NCBI GenBank assembly: GCA_963665525.1
Contig: OY762280.1
Location: 4,092,001 to 4,156,000 of the forward strand
Direction: 5' to 3'
Source: UBA12077 sp963665525
Lineage (GTDB): Bacteria > Bacteroidota > Bacteroidia > Bacteroidales > UBA12077
DNA length: 64,000 nucleotides
The notes under the pieces were generated by a model. The model made no database searches and was not told the DNA's origin. It was given only the letters and a program-made list of their open reading frames with translations. Position numbers and translations under genes: made by a program. This document shows, one piece after another, positions 8,368 through 18,149 of this stretch. The stretch's first letter is position 1, and every line of letters starts with the position of its first letter.

Positions 8368-8718
8368 ATGAATATCGAAGTTGTAAAATCAAAAATACAT
8401 AAGGTTACTGTTACCGAGGCAAATTTGCAATATGTTGGAAGTATTACCATTGATGAAGTTTTAATGGAAGCTTCAAATATTATTGAAAACGAAAAAGTTC
8501 AAGTAGTAAATATTAATAACGGTGAACGTCTAGAAACTTATGTTATAAAAGGGGCGCGAGGTTCTGGTGAAATCTGTTTGAACGGACCAGCAGCTCGAAA
8601 AGCAACGGTTGGTGATGTAATTATTATTATCTCATATGCTTCTTTAGATTTTGAGGAAGCAAAAAGTTTCAAACCTGTGTTGATTTTTCCTGATACTGCA
8701 ACAAATAAACTAGTTTAA
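8368..8718 (+). CDS. panD: Aspartate 1-decarboxylase proenzyme
   Basis: A 116-residue pyruvoyl enzyme making beta-alanine from L-aspartate for panC. The self-cleavage site is Gly24-Ser25 in YVGSITID, exactly where the family cleaves to expose the pyruvoyl group. NNGERLETYVI and GEICLNGPAARKATVGD are conserved active-site segments. Size is normal. It directly follows panC. Confidence 0.96.
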   Translation: MNIEVVKSKIHKVTVTEANLQYVGSITIDEVLMEASNIIENEKVQVVNINNGERLETYVIKGARGSGEICLNGPAARKATVGDVIIIISYASLDFEEAKSFKPVLIFPDTATNKLV

Positions 8719-8722
8719 ATCC

Positions 8723-9739
8723 TTGAAACGAAAAATCCTAAAGGTATTTAATTTTACACTTTTTCTTACAATAGGTTTTGGCCTGCTTTATCTTGCATTT
8801 AAGGGTGTTGATTTTGCTTCTTTAGCTGATGATTTAAAAAGGGCTAATTATTATTGGGTTTTTCTTTCTTTATTTTTTGCTTTTCTTGGCTATGTAAGCA
8901 GAGCACTACGATGGAAACTTCTTATTGAACCCCTTAATTATAATCCTCCGGTTAAAAATGTATTTTATGCTCTGATGTTTGGATACCTGGCCAATTTTGC
9001 TTTCCCACGAATCGGAGAAATAAGCCGATGTGGATCGCTGGCTAAATCAGATAAAATTCCAATGGATTCTTTAATTGGAACTGTATTAATTGAACGTGCA
9101 ATAGATTTAGTGGTTTTACTTCTGCTGTTATTTGTTGTTTTTATTGCAAAAATTGAATCTTTTGGGTTCTTTATTAAAGAAAATGTTTTTATTCCAATAT
9201 CTAAGAAATTTATCAACATTGTTGACTTCCCGTTTTATTACTGGATACTTATTCTTATAGTGATAGCTACAACAATTTTTTTATTTTTCTATTTTAGAAA
9301 AAGATTTAAAAGAGTGCGTATTGTAATTAAAATCAGAAAAATCATTAGAGGAGTTATTTCAGGAGTTAAAACGGTTACAAAAATGAGAAGTAGAAGAGCA
9401 TTTTTATTTCACACCTTTGTAATTTGGCTGATGTATTTTCTAATGACATATGTAATTGTATTTTCCATACCTGCAACAAGCAACTTAACTCCAATTGATG
9501 GCTTATTCTTGTTAGTTATAGGCGGATTAGGCATGGCAGCCCCTGTGCAAGGTGGAATAGGAGCATTTCATTGGATCGTTACAATGGCACTTTCATTATA
9601 TGGAATCTCACGTGAAGAAGGCTTGGTTTTTGCAACAATACAGCATGAGTCGCAAGCCGTATTAGCCATCGTATTAGGTTCGGTTTCAATTCTGATGTTA
9701 TTTATTAATTCTCGCCGGAAAAGAAAAAATAATATTTAA
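8723..9739 (+). CDS. Flippase-like / lysylphosphatidylglycerol synthase TM-region family membrane protein
   Basis: A 338-residue polytopic membrane protein with at least six hydrophobic segments and the family signature around SRALRWKLLIEPL, FGYLANFAFPRIGEISRC and APVQGGIGAFHWI. It belongs to the integral-membrane family PF03706 (the flippase half of MprF), but lacks the aminoacyl-transferase domain. It probably moves or exports a lipid or glycan; the substrate is not readable. The start is TTG at 8723, 4 bases after the panD stop; no ATG lies near. It is translationally close to panD, but a role in pantothenate metabolism is not implied. Confidence 0.75.
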   Translation: MKRKILKVFNFTLFLTIGFGLLYLAFKGVDFASLADDLKRANYYWVFLSLFFAFLGYVSRALRWKLLIEPLNYNPPVKNVFYALMFGYLANFAFPRIGEISRCGSLAKSDKIPMDSLIGTVLIERAIDLVVLLLLLFVVFIAKIESFGFFIKENVFIPISKKFINIVDFPFYYWILILIVIATTIFLFFYFRKRFKRVRIVIKIRKIIRGVISGVKTVTKMRSRRAFLFHTFVIWLMYFLMTYVIVFSIPATSNLTPIDGLFLLVIGGLGMAAPVQGGIGAFHWIVTMALSLYGISREEGLVFATIQHESQAVLAIVLGSVSILMLFINSRRKRKNNI

Positions 9740-9770
9740 ATTTACTGATTCATCTTTTAAAAGATATTCC

Positions 9771-10262
9771 ATGGATAAATTGAATATAATTCAATCTAAG
9801 ATTATTGATATCAATAATACTGAACCTTTACTAACATATTGGAGTCTGAAAAATCAAAAAATTGTATTTACAAATGGTTGTTTTGATATTTTACATCGAG
9901 GGCATGTTGAGTATTTAGCACAGGCAGCAAGTCATGGTGATGTATTGGTTATAGGTTTGAATACCGATAATTCGGTTAGCAGAATAAAAGGGCCAACAAG
10001 ACCTGTGCAGGATGAATATGCAAGGGCTATTTTGTTGGCATCATTAGGATTTGTTTCTGCCGTGATATTTTTCGATGAGGATACGCCATACGAATTAATT
10101 AAAAAAGTTCAACCAGACGTCTTAGTAAAAGGAAGTGATTATAAGGCTGAAGATATTGTAGGTTATGATATTGTAAAAGCTAAAGGTGGCGAAGTGGTAA
10201 CCATAGATTTTATTGATGGATATTCAACAACGTCAATTATTGAAAAACTGAAAAAAGATTAA
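9771..10262 (+). CDS. rfaE2: D-glycero-beta-D-manno-heptose 1-phosphate adenylyltransferase
   Basis: A 163-residue nucleotidyltransferase of the cytidylyltransferase-like fold. FTNGCFDILHRGHVEYL holds the HxGH site, and GLNTDNSVSRIKGPTRP and LVKGSDY are the family's signature segments. It corresponds to the C-terminal half of bifunctional HldE, here as a stand-alone protein, giving ADP-heptose for LPS inner core. The kinase partner is not in this window. It precedes radA by 1 base between stop and start, indicating coupling. Confidence 0.9.
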   Translation: MDKLNIIQSKIIDINNTEPLLTYWSLKNQKIVFTNGCFDILHRGHVEYLAQAASHGDVLVIGLNTDNSVSRIKGPTRPVQDEYARAILLASLGFVSAVIFFDEDTPYELIKKVQPDVLVKGSDYKAEDIVGYDIVKAKGGEVVTIDFIDGYSTTSIIEKLKKD

Positions 10263-10263
10263 A

Positions 10264-11631
10264 ATGGCTAAATCGAAATCAGTTTATTTTTGTCAAAACT
10301 GTGGAGCAGAATCGGCTAAGTGGATAGGAAAATGTCCTTCTTGTGGCGAATGGAATACTTATGTAGAGCAGATTGTAACTAAAACTAATAAACCATCGCA
10401 GGTTTCATACCATGCGGAAAAACAGATTCCACAAAAAATTTCAGAAATAAAATCAAAAAAAGAAGGTAGAATATCTACACAAATTAATGAATTAAATAGG
10501 ATTTTAGGAGGAGGATTAGTTCCGGGATCAATGATATTAATAGGAGGGGAACCGGGGATTGGAAAATCAACACTTTCGTTACAAGTAGCATTGAAGTTAG
10601 ATGATCTTAAAGTATTATATATCTCGGGAGAAGAAAGTCCGCAGCAAATAAAAATGCGTGCGGAACGATTAAAAATCAAAAACGATCATTGTTATATTTT
10701 AAGTGAAACCTTGCTTGAAAATATTTTTACACATACCCTAAATGTAAATCCTGATTTATTAATTATTGATTCTATTCAAACTTTATATTCCGATAAATTA
10801 GAATCTTCGGCAGGAACCGTTTCACAGATCCGGGAAACTGCTGCTTCGTTGTTAAAATTCGCAAAAGAAAAAAATGTTCCTGTATTTTTAATAGGTCATA
10901 TTACTAAAGATGGAAACCTTGCAGGGCCAAAAGTCTTGGAACATATTGTTGATACTGTTTTGCAGTTTGAGGGAGATCATAATCATATGTATCGAATTTT
11001 AAGAACAACAAAAAATCGATTTGGATCAACTTCAGAACTGGGTATTTTTGAAATGAGTGGCGATGGATTACGAGAAGTTTCTAATCCTTCTGAAATTTTA
11101 ATTACCCAATCTGATGATAACCTAAGCGGAACAGCTATTGCATCAACCATAAATGGAGCAAGACCATTACTTATTGAAATACAGGCTTTAGTTAGTTCAG
11201 CAGCATACGGAACACCACAACGATCATCAACAGGATTTGATAATCGCCGTTTGGGAATGTTATTGGCTGTTCTGGAAAAAAGAGCCGGATTCCGATTAGC
11301 ACAAAAGGATGTCTTTTTAAATATTGCGGGTGGAATAAAAGTGGATGATCCTGCAACAGATTTAGCAGTGATTGCCTCGGTATTATCATCGAATCTGGAT
11401 TTGCCTATCGATAAAAATATTTCATTTGCAGGGGAGGTTGGCCTTACAGGAGAAATTAGACCAGTAACACGAATTGAACAGCGAATTAGTGAAGCAGATA
11501 AACTGGGATTCAAAAAAATCTATATATCTAAATTCAATTCAAAAGGATTAGATGTTTCTAAGTTTAAAATTGATATTGTTAAGGTATCCCGTGTTGAAGA
11601 ACTTTTTAGATCATTGTTTAAAAAGAATTAA
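10264..11631 (+). CDS. radA: DNA repair protein RadA
   Basis: A 455-residue RecA-related ATPase that helps branch migration and processing of recombination intermediates. The N-terminal C4 zinc motif is Cys10/Cys13/Cys24/Cys27. Walker A GEPGIGKST is at residues 95-103, and the RadA-specific KNRFGST motif is near 256. The C-terminal Lon-like domain includes AGGIKVDDPATDLAV and GLTGEIRPV. Normal length. It lies in the panC-to-ABC run and ends 5 bases before the next gene. Confidence 0.96.
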   Translation: MAKSKSVYFCQNCGAESAKWIGKCPSCGEWNTYVEQIVTKTNKPSQVSYHAEKQIPQKISEIKSKKEGRISTQINELNRILGGGLVPGSMILIGGEPGIGKSTLSLQVALKLDDLKVLYISGEESPQQIKMRAERLKIKNDHCYILSETLLENIFTHTLNVNPDLLIIDSIQTLYSDKLESSAGTVSQIRETAASLLKFAKEKNVPVFLIGHITKDGNLAGPKVLEHIVDTVLQFEGDHNHMYRILRTTKNRFGSTSELGIFEMSGDGLREVSNPSEILITQSDDNLSGTAIASTINGARPLLIEIQALVSSAAYGTPQRSSTGFDNRRLGMLLAVLEKRAGFRLAQKDVFLNIAGGIKVDDPATDLAVIASVLSSNLDLPIDKNISFAGEVGLTGEIRPVTRIEQRISEADKLGFKKIYISKFNSKGLDVSKFKIDIVKVSRVEELFRSLFKKN

Positions 11632-11636
11632 TCTTT

Positions 11637-13322
11637 GTGAAAATCCTTGAAGTAAATAATTTATCCTTATCCTTTGAGAATAAGAAGGACAAAGTTCAGG
11701 TTGTTAAGAATGTTTCATTTTCATTAGAACAAGCTAAGACCTTAGGAATAGTTGGTGAGTCAGGTTCAGGAAAATCGCTAACAGTTTTATCTATCTTAAA
11801 ATTATTACCAAAATCAGCGATTATTGAGAGTGGTAAAATAATTTATGGTTTGGAAGATAATGAAATTGAACTTCTAAAACTTAACGATAAAGAATTACAG
11901 AAAATTCGCGGTGAAAAAATCTCCATGATTTTTCAAGAGCCTATGACTTCATTAAATCCTTCACTTAAATGTGGATTTCAGGTTTTGGAGGTGTTGAGGA
12001 ATCATAAAAAACTATCAATTAAAGAAGCAAAAAGAAAAGTTTTAGAATTATTTAAAGAGGTTAAATTACCAAATCCATCTAGAATATATCATAGTTATCC
12101 ACACGAGATATCTGGAGGACAAAAACAGCGTGTAATGATCGCGATGGCAATTGCTTTGAATCCTTCTGTCTTGATTGCAGATGAACCCACAACAGCTTTA
12201 GATGTAACTGTACAAAAAACAATATTAGAGTTGTTGAAAGAGATTCAGCGAAAATATGGAATGAGTATTATTTTTATATCTCACGACCTGGGTGTAATTG
12301 CTAATATTTCCGATGATATAGCTGTGATGTACAAGGGAGAACTAGTTGAATATGGTACAGCGAAACAAATATTACTGTATCCAAAACATTCATATACCAA
12401 GGGTCTTTTAAGTTGTAGACCCGATTTAAATACTTCTTTAAAAAGGTTACCTACGCTATCAGACTTTCTTGAGAATAATGTAAGTAAAAAAGAGATTATA
12501 AATAAACAAAAGAAAGAACAAAATGCTTTTGAGTTATTAAGTATTGATTGTTTAAATAAATCTTTTTATTCAAATTTTAATTTCTTTGGAAAAGCAAAGC
12601 AAAAGCAGGATGCTGTAAGTAATATTAATTTTAAGGTATTTAGAGGGGAAACCCTGGGTTTGGTAGGAGAGTCGGGTTGCGGTAAAACAACTCTTGGAAG
12701 AATGATTGTCCAATTAATTGAAAAAACTTCAGGGGCAATCGTTTATAAAGGTAAGGTCTTAAATAATCTAACAAAAAAAGAACTAAAACAATTTAGAAAA
12801 GATGTGCAGATCATTTTTCAGGATCCTTATTCGTCTTTAAATCCTAAATTAACAGTAGGAAAAGCTATTTTAGAAGTGCTTAGAGCTCATCAAATGTATG
12901 ATTCAAAAGAAGAGCAGAAACAAAAAGTTTTTGAAATGCTTAAGAAGGTTAAACTGGATGAGGCAAGTTATTATAAATACCCTCATGAGTTTTCGGGGGG
13001 GCAAAGACAACGAATTGTAATAGCACGAGCATTAGTATTAAATCCTGAGTTTATTATCTGTGATGAGTCAGTTTCTGCTCTGGATGTATCCGTTCAGGCA
13101 GAGGTGTTAAATTTGCTAAACGATCTAAAAGATGAATTTGAATTAACGTATATTTTTATTTCACATGATTTATCGGTAGTAAAATATATGTCGGATAGAA
13201 TAATGGTAATGAAAGATGGTAAGTTAGTAGAAATAAATAAGGCAGATGAAATCTATAAATCACCTGCCTCAGAATATACTAAAAGTCTTATTGATGCTAT
13301 TCCTTTAATTCATAAAGACTAA
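11637..13322 (+). CDS. Dipeptide/oligopeptide-type ABC transporter, fused double ATPase
   Basis: A 561-residue protein with two complete ABC ATPase domains in tandem, like GsiA/YejF, i.e. a DppD-DppF fusion. Domain 1 has Walker A GESGSGKS near residue 40, signature ISGGQKQR and DEPTTALDVT. Domain 2 has GESGCGKTT near 344, FSGGQRQR and DESVSALDVS. Each is followed by the ISHDLGV or ISHDLSV switch region, and domain 1 by the oligopeptide C-terminal extension. No permease or binding protein is adjacent, so partners must be elsewhere. The start is GTG at 11637, 5 bases after radA. Its last 4 bases overlap the end of convergent PBP1A. Confidence 0.88.
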   Translation: MKILEVNNLSLSFENKKDKVQVVKNVSFSLEQAKTLGIVGESGSGKSLTVLSILKLLPKSAIIESGKIIYGLEDNEIELLKLNDKELQKIRGEKISMIFQEPMTSLNPSLKCGFQVLEVLRNHKKLSIKEAKRKVLELFKEVKLPNPSRIYHSYPHEISGGQKQRVMIAMAIALNPSVLIADEPTTALDVTVQKTILELLKEIQRKYGMSIIFISHDLGVIANISDDIAVMYKGELVEYGTAKQILLYPKHSYTKGLLSCRPDLNTSLKRLPTLSDFLENNVSKKEIINKQKKEQNAFELLSIDCLNKSFYSNFNFFGKAKQKQDAVSNINFKVFRGETLGLVGESGCGKTTLGRMIVQLIEKTSGAIVYKGKVLNNLTKKELKQFRKDVQIIFQDPYSSLNPKLTVGKAILEVLRAHQMYDSKEEQKQKVFEMLKKVKLDEASYYKYPHEFSGGQRQRIVIARALVLNPEFIICDESVSALDVSVQAEVLNLLNDLKDEFELTYIFISHDLSVVKYMSDRIMVMKDGKLVEINKADEIYKSPASEYTKSLIDAIPLIHKD

Positions 13323-15670
13323 AAGAAATCATCGTCGAAATGATCTTGTTCGGTATTATTTTCATTAAGTTTATCACAGTCAAGTTCAACATTAAAGTTT
13401 AAAGGTTCTTCAAATTCAGCATCTTGGCTAATGGTTAATGTTGAATCGTTATATACTTTTTTCATGTAAAGAGCAAATACAGGTAATGCCATATTGTGGC
13501 CACCTCCTAAATGAGTACCCTCAAAGTGAATACTTCGATCTTCACCACCAACCCAAACACCTGATACAAGGTCTGGTGTAACACCCATAAACCATCCATC
13601 AGAGTTGTTTTGAGTTGTTCCGGTTTTTCCGCCAATTTGATTATATAATTCGTATCTCCAGCGAATTCTTCCTCCGGAACCTTCTCTAACAACACTTTGT
13701 AATAAATTAGTCATTAAATATGCTGTTTGTTCACTAATAGCTTCATTTTTATTCGATGTAAATTTTGCTAATATATTTCCATTTTTATCTTCAATTCTAG
13801 TAACAAAAATTGGTTCAGCATGAACTCCTTTATTGGAGAAAGTTGAATAAGCACTTGTCATTTCAAGTAATGAAATGTCAGATGTGCCTAAAAATATGGA
13901 TGGAACCGCTGCAATTTTACTTGTAACACCCATTTTTCGCATAACATCAATCACAGAAACGGCATTAAATTGTTTAATTAACCAAGCAGATATCCAGTTT
14001 ACTGAGTGTGCCAGTCCCCATCGTAAGCTTACCATTTTACCATCCATACTTGTAGGACCTGAGTTTTTGGGTGTCCATGTAGAATCATTAACCATAAATG
14101 TACTAGGAACATTTGGTACCTGATGGCATGGAGAATATCCTTCTTGCATTGCTAAGGTATATAAGAAAGGTTTTATGGTTGATCCAACCTGGCGTTTACC
14201 TTGTGTGATATGATCGTATTTAAAATGCTTAAAATTAGGCCCTCCAACATAAGCTTTTACATGTCCGTTATGAGGATCAATAGAAACGAATCCTGAACGT
14301 AAAAAGTTTTTATAATACATTAAGGAATCAAGAGGAGTCATAATCGTATCTTTATCTCCTTCCCAAGAGAATACAGTCATTTCAAATGGAGTGTTAAAAA
14401 CTGCTCGTATGGAATCCATCTCAACTCCTCGTCTTCTTAATGTTCTGTACCTTTCTGTACGTCTTATAGCAAGATCAATGATATCTTTAAGTTCCTGATC
14501 ACTGAGTTCATCCCAGTATGGAGCATTAGGATTATTTTCCTGTTCCAGATTAAAGTCATCCTGCAATTCAAGACTTAGGTGTTCAACCAATGCTTCTTCT
14601 GCATATTTTTGCATCCTGGAGTCAATGGTCGTATAAATTCTTAGTCCGTCTCTGTAAATATCATAATCCGATCCATCGGGTTTTTTATTTTTCTTGCACC
14701 ACCCATAAAGTGGATTCGTTAGCCACTCAATGGAGTCGCTTCTATAATCCCTGACTGAAAAATAATTGCGACGATTTGGTTTTGACTTATTTAAAGTTAA
14801 TCGTAAATATTCTCTAAAATAAGTTGCCAATCCTACATTATGATCTTGAATCTTGTATGTAAGTTCTATTGGTAAAATACTTAATGAATCAAACGCTTCA
14901 TTTGTGATGTAATTGTATTTATTCATTTGGCTTAATACCACATTCCTTCTTAATTTAGATCTTTCGGGATGCCTAACCGGACTGTAATACGAAGGAGCTT
15001 TAAGTAATCCAACAAGCATTGCAGATTCTTCAACTTTTAAAGAATCAGGAGGACTATTAAAATATGTTTTTGCGGCTGATTTAATACCATATGTAATACC
15101 ACCAAAAGGAACTGTATTTAAATACATGGTAATAATTTCTTCCTTGGTATAATTCCGTTCCAGCTTAACTGCTGTGACCCATTCTTTAAATTTAGATATA
15201 CCTAAATGGAAATTTCTTCCAAGGGAAGATTTATATGTTGTAGTATCCCGAGGAAATAGATTTTTAGCTAGCTGTTGCGTAATAGTACTTCCTCCTCCTG
15301 AAGAGGATTTATTTAATAAAATAGAATATACTAATACTCTTCCAAGCCCGCGAGCATCAATTCCTGAATGTTTGTGAAAACGAATATCTTCAGTTGCAAT
15401 TAATGCGTCAATAATATTTTGAGGAAGTTCATCTTGCTTTGCATAAGATCTGTTATCCCAAAATATATTACCTAATAACACACTGTCACTTGAATAAATT
15501 TCAGATGCTAAATTATTTTCTGGATTCTCTAATTCTTTAAAACTTGGCATTTCACCGAGTTTCTCAAAAGAAATTAATGTAAACAGTAAAATGATTGTTA
15601 CAACTGGTATTGAGACTAATACCCAAAACAATCTAATGTAAAATTTTGTTGTAAATTTAATTTTGCTCAT
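13319..15670 (-). CDS. Penicillin-binding protein 1A (bifunctional transglycosylase/transpeptidase)
   Basis: A 783-residue class A PBP that polymerises and cross-links peptidoglycan. An N-terminal membrane anchor lies at about residues 11-34. The GT51 glycosyltransferase has ATEDIRFHKHSG with catalytic Glu94 and GGSTITQQLAKNLF near 127-139. The transpeptidase has SxxK at Ser497-Lys500 in VGSTIKP, SVN at 556-558 and KTGTT at 682-686. The acidic C-terminal tail is short. All catalytic residues are present. Single minus-strand gene, tail-to-tail with the ABC ATPase. Confidence 0.93.
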   Translation of the reverse strand: MSKIKFTTKFYIRLFWVLVSIPVVTIILLFTLISFEKLGEMPSFKELENPENNLASEIYSSDSVLLGNIFWDNRSYAKQDELPQNIIDALIATEDIRFHKHSGIDARGLGRVLVYSILLNKSSSGGGSTITQQLAKNLFPRDTTTYKSSLGRNFHLGISKFKEWVTAVKLERNYTKEEIITMYLNTVPFGGITYGIKSAAKTYFNSPPDSLKVEESAMLVGLLKAPSYYSPVRHPERSKLRRNVVLSQMNKYNYITNEAFDSLSILPIELTYKIQDHNVGLATYFREYLRLTLNKSKPNRRNYFSVRDYRSDSIEWLTNPLYGWCKKNKKPDGSDYDIYRDGLRIYTTIDSRMQKYAEEALVEHLSLELQDDFNLEQENNPNAPYWDELSDQELKDIIDLAIRRTERYRTLRRRGVEMDSIRAVFNTPFEMTVFSWEGDKDTIMTPLDSLMYYKNFLRSGFVSIDPHNGHVKAYVGGPNFKHFKYDHITQGKRQVGSTIKPFLYTLAMQEGYSPCHQVPNVPSTFMVNDSTWTPKNSGPTSMDGKMVSLRWGLAHSVNWISAWLIKQFNAVSVIDVMRKMGVTSKIAAVPSIFLGTSDISLLEMTSAYSTFSNKGVHAEPIFVTRIEDKNGNILAKFTSNKNEAISEQTAYLMTNLLQSVVREGSGGRIRWRYELYNQIGGKTGTTQNNSDGWFMGVTPDLVSGVWVGGEDRSIHFEGTHLGGGHNMALPVFALYMKKVYNDSTLTISQDAEFEEPLNFNVELDCDKLNENNTEQDHFDDDFF

Positions 15671-15748
15671 ATTGCATATATTCGGTAGGTCGTAAAATTA
15701 AGAAATAATATTTAATTAGAAATATTGATGTTGCAATACTATTTATAT

Positions 15749-15756
15749 TAATTTTG
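15749..15756 (+). promoter_or_regulatory. -7 element (TAATTTTG) for topA
   Basis: Exact TAnnTTTG with a TTG at 15725-15727, 21 bases upstream, as a possible -33. It ends 35 bases before the topA ATG. Confidence 0.55.
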
Positions 15757-15791
15757 TGTCGTTTTAGAAATTCTTCAAAATCGAAATATAC

Positions 15792-18134
15792 ATGATTGAA
15801 AATTTAGTAATAGTTGAGTCGCCTGCAAAAGCAAAGACAATAGAGAAGTTTTTAGGAAAAGATTTTCATGTTAAATCCAGTTTTGGACATATTAGAGATT
15901 TAGCAAAAAAGAATTTGGGTATACAGGTTGATAAGAATTATGAACCTCAATATATAGTTCCTGATGATAAAAAAGCAGTTGTTAAAGAGCTTAAGAAACT
16001 AGCTAAGGATGCCAAGTTAGTATGGCTTGCGTCCGATGAAGACCGAGAGGGAGAAGCCATTGCATGGCATTTAATGAAAGTTCTTGATTTAGATAGTTCA
16101 AAAATAAAAAGAATAGTTTTTCACGAAATTACAAAAGAGGCTATTCAGAATGCTATAAAAAATCCAAGATCAATTGATGAAAATTTGGTTAATGCACAAC
16201 AGGCACGAAGAGTATTAGATCGTTTGGTAGGTTTTGAGTTATCTCCGGTATTATGGAAAAAAGTTAAACCTTCGCTTTCTGCAGGTAGAGTTCAGTCTGT
16301 TGCTGTTAAACTGCTTGTCGAAAGAGAACGTGAAATAATGAATTTTAAAACGGAGTCATTTTTTAAACTTACAGGATTTTTTAAGACAAATAAAAATGAT
16401 GAGTTAAAAGCTGATTTAACAGATAAAATTAAATCATCCAAAGAAACATTAGAAGTATTAGAGAAATGTAAAACAGCAGAATTTACCATTTCTGATGTTC
16501 AGAAAAAGCCTGGTAAAAAATCTCCTGCTGCGCCTTTTACAACATCAACTTTACAGCAGGAAGCTAGTAGAAAACTGGGTTTTTCCGTTGCGCAAACAAT
16601 GGCAATTGCCCAAAAATTATATGAGTCTGGTAAGATTACTTATATGAGAACCGATTCGGTTAATTTATCAAACATGGCTGTTGAAACAGCCAAGAGTGTT
16701 ATTACAAGTGAGTTTGGAGCAAAGTATCTAAAAACAAGAACTTATAAAACGAAAGCAAAAGGAGCACAAGAAGCTCATGAAGCTATTCGTCCAACTTCTT
16801 TAGAAAAACAAACAGTTTCAGGTACTGATAGAGAGAAAAAATTATATGATTTAATTTGGAAAAGAACCATTGCTTCCCAAATGAGCGAGGCACAGCTTGA
16901 GAAGACAACTATCAAGATAGATTTATCTAATGACAAAAATAAGTTTGTTGCCAATGGAGAAGTTTTAAAGTTTGATGGGTTTCTTAAAGTTTATATTGAA
17001 TCTACAGACGATGAGAATGAGGAAGACACAAAAGGATTATTGCCTGCAGTAAACAAAGGTGAATCGCTTGAATATAATAGTATTCAAGCTGTAGAACGTT
17101 TTACACACTATCCTCCAAGATATACGGAGGCAAGCTTGGTGAAAAAGTTAGAGGAGCTGGGTATTGGTCGACCATCTACTTATGCACCAACAATTTCAAC
17201 GATTCAGAACAGAGGTTATGTAGTAAAAGAGGAACGTCCAGGAAAGGAAAGAAAGTATATTTCATATACACTATTAAAAGGTGAGATAAAAGATTCTGAG
17301 AAAAAGGAAATAACAGGAGCAGAAAAAAATAAATTATTCCCGAATGATATTGGAATGGTGGTTAATGATTTTCTTAATCAATATTTTAAAGAAATTGTTA
17401 ATTATAACTTTACGGCTTCTGTTGAGGAAGAATTTGATGAAATTGCAAATGGAAAATTGGGATGGTCAAAAATGATAGATAAGTTTTATAAACCATTCCA
17501 TACAACTGTTGAAAATACATTAGAAACTTCAAGCCGAAGTGTTGGTGAAAGAATTCTAGGTGAGGATCCTGCTACAGGGAAACCAATTACTGCTAAGATT
17601 GGTCCATACGGCCCTATGGTTCAAATTGGTTCTAAAGACGATGAGGATAAACCTAAGTTTGCATCTTTACAAAGAGGACAGCATTTAGAAACTATAACTC
17701 TTGAAGAAGCTTTGGAATTGTTCAAACTTCCAAGAGATTTAGGTTTATATGAAGATAAGAAAGTGGTTGTTTCAATAGGTCGTTTTGGCCCTTATGTGAG
17801 ACATGATTCAAAATTTATATCATTAAAAAAAGAAGATAATCCTTATAAGATAGAACTTGATCGTGCCATTGAATTGATAGAAGAGAAACGAGAAAAAGAT
17901 CGACAGAAAACAATCAAAATATTTGAAGAAGATGTAGAGTTACAAATACTTAATGGTCGCTGGGGTCCGTATATTTCATATAAAAAGAAAAATTTTAGAA
18001 TTCCCAAAGGTACAGAAGCTGAAAAGTTAACGCTAAAAGAGTGTATGGATATTATTGAAGGAAATGGTAAAACAGAGAAGACAAAAAAGACTAAAAAAAC
18101 AAGTGCTAAAAAAGGATCAAAAAAGAAATCATAA
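15792..18134 (+). CDS. topA: DNA topoisomerase I
   Basis: A 780-residue type IA topoisomerase that relaxes negative supercoils. The N-terminal TOPRIM domain begins NLVIVESPAKAKTIEKFLG, with SDEDREGEAIAWHL at 81-94 carrying the metal-binding acidic residues. The catalytic Tyr284 lies in ITYMRTDSVN. The C-terminus carries TopA repeat segments (RFGPYVRHDSKFISL, RWGPYISYKKKNF) and a very Lys-rich tail, and no Cys4 zinc fingers, a form common in Bacteroidota. The degenerate arginase-fold gene follows after 15 bases. Confidence 0.96.
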   Translation: MIENLVIVESPAKAKTIEKFLGKDFHVKSSFGHIRDLAKKNLGIQVDKNYEPQYIVPDDKKAVVKELKKLAKDAKLVWLASDEDREGEAIAWHLMKVLDLDSSKIKRIVFHEITKEAIQNAIKNPRSIDENLVNAQQARRVLDRLVGFELSPVLWKKVKPSLSAGRVQSVAVKLLVEREREIMNFKTESFFKLTGFFKTNKNDELKADLTDKIKSSKETLEVLEKCKTAEFTISDVQKKPGKKSPAAPFTTSTLQQEASRKLGFSVAQTMAIAQKLYESGKITYMRTDSVNLSNMAVETAKSVITSEFGAKYLKTRTYKTKAKGAQEAHEAIRPTSLEKQTVSGTDREKKLYDLIWKRTIASQMSEAQLEKTTIKIDLSNDKNKFVANGEVLKFDGFLKVYIESTDDENEEDTKGLLPAVNKGESLEYNSIQAVERFTHYPPRYTEASLVKKLEELGIGRPSTYAPTISTIQNRGYVVKEERPGKERKYISYTLLKGEIKDSEKKEITGAEKNKLFPNDIGMVVNDFLNQYFKEIVNYNFTASVEEEFDEIANGKLGWSKMIDKFYKPFHTTVENTLETSSRSVGERILGEDPATGKPITAKIGPYGPMVQIGSKDDEDKPKFASLQRGQHLETITLEEALELFKLPRDLGLYEDKKVVVSIGRFGPYVRHDSKFISLKKEDNPYKIELDRAIELIEEKREKDRQKTIKIFEEDVELQILNGRWGPYISYKKKNFRIPKGTEAEKLTLKECMDIIEGNGKTEKTKKTKKTSAKKGSKKKS

Positions 18135-18149
18135 ATCAACATATTATAA

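Noticed and set aside
10983..11513. 176-residue open frame on the minus strand inside radA
   Set aside because: Fully antisense to a well-conserved gene with all RadA motifs; the translation shows no domain and is Ser/Pro/Ile-rich as expected of a shadow frame.
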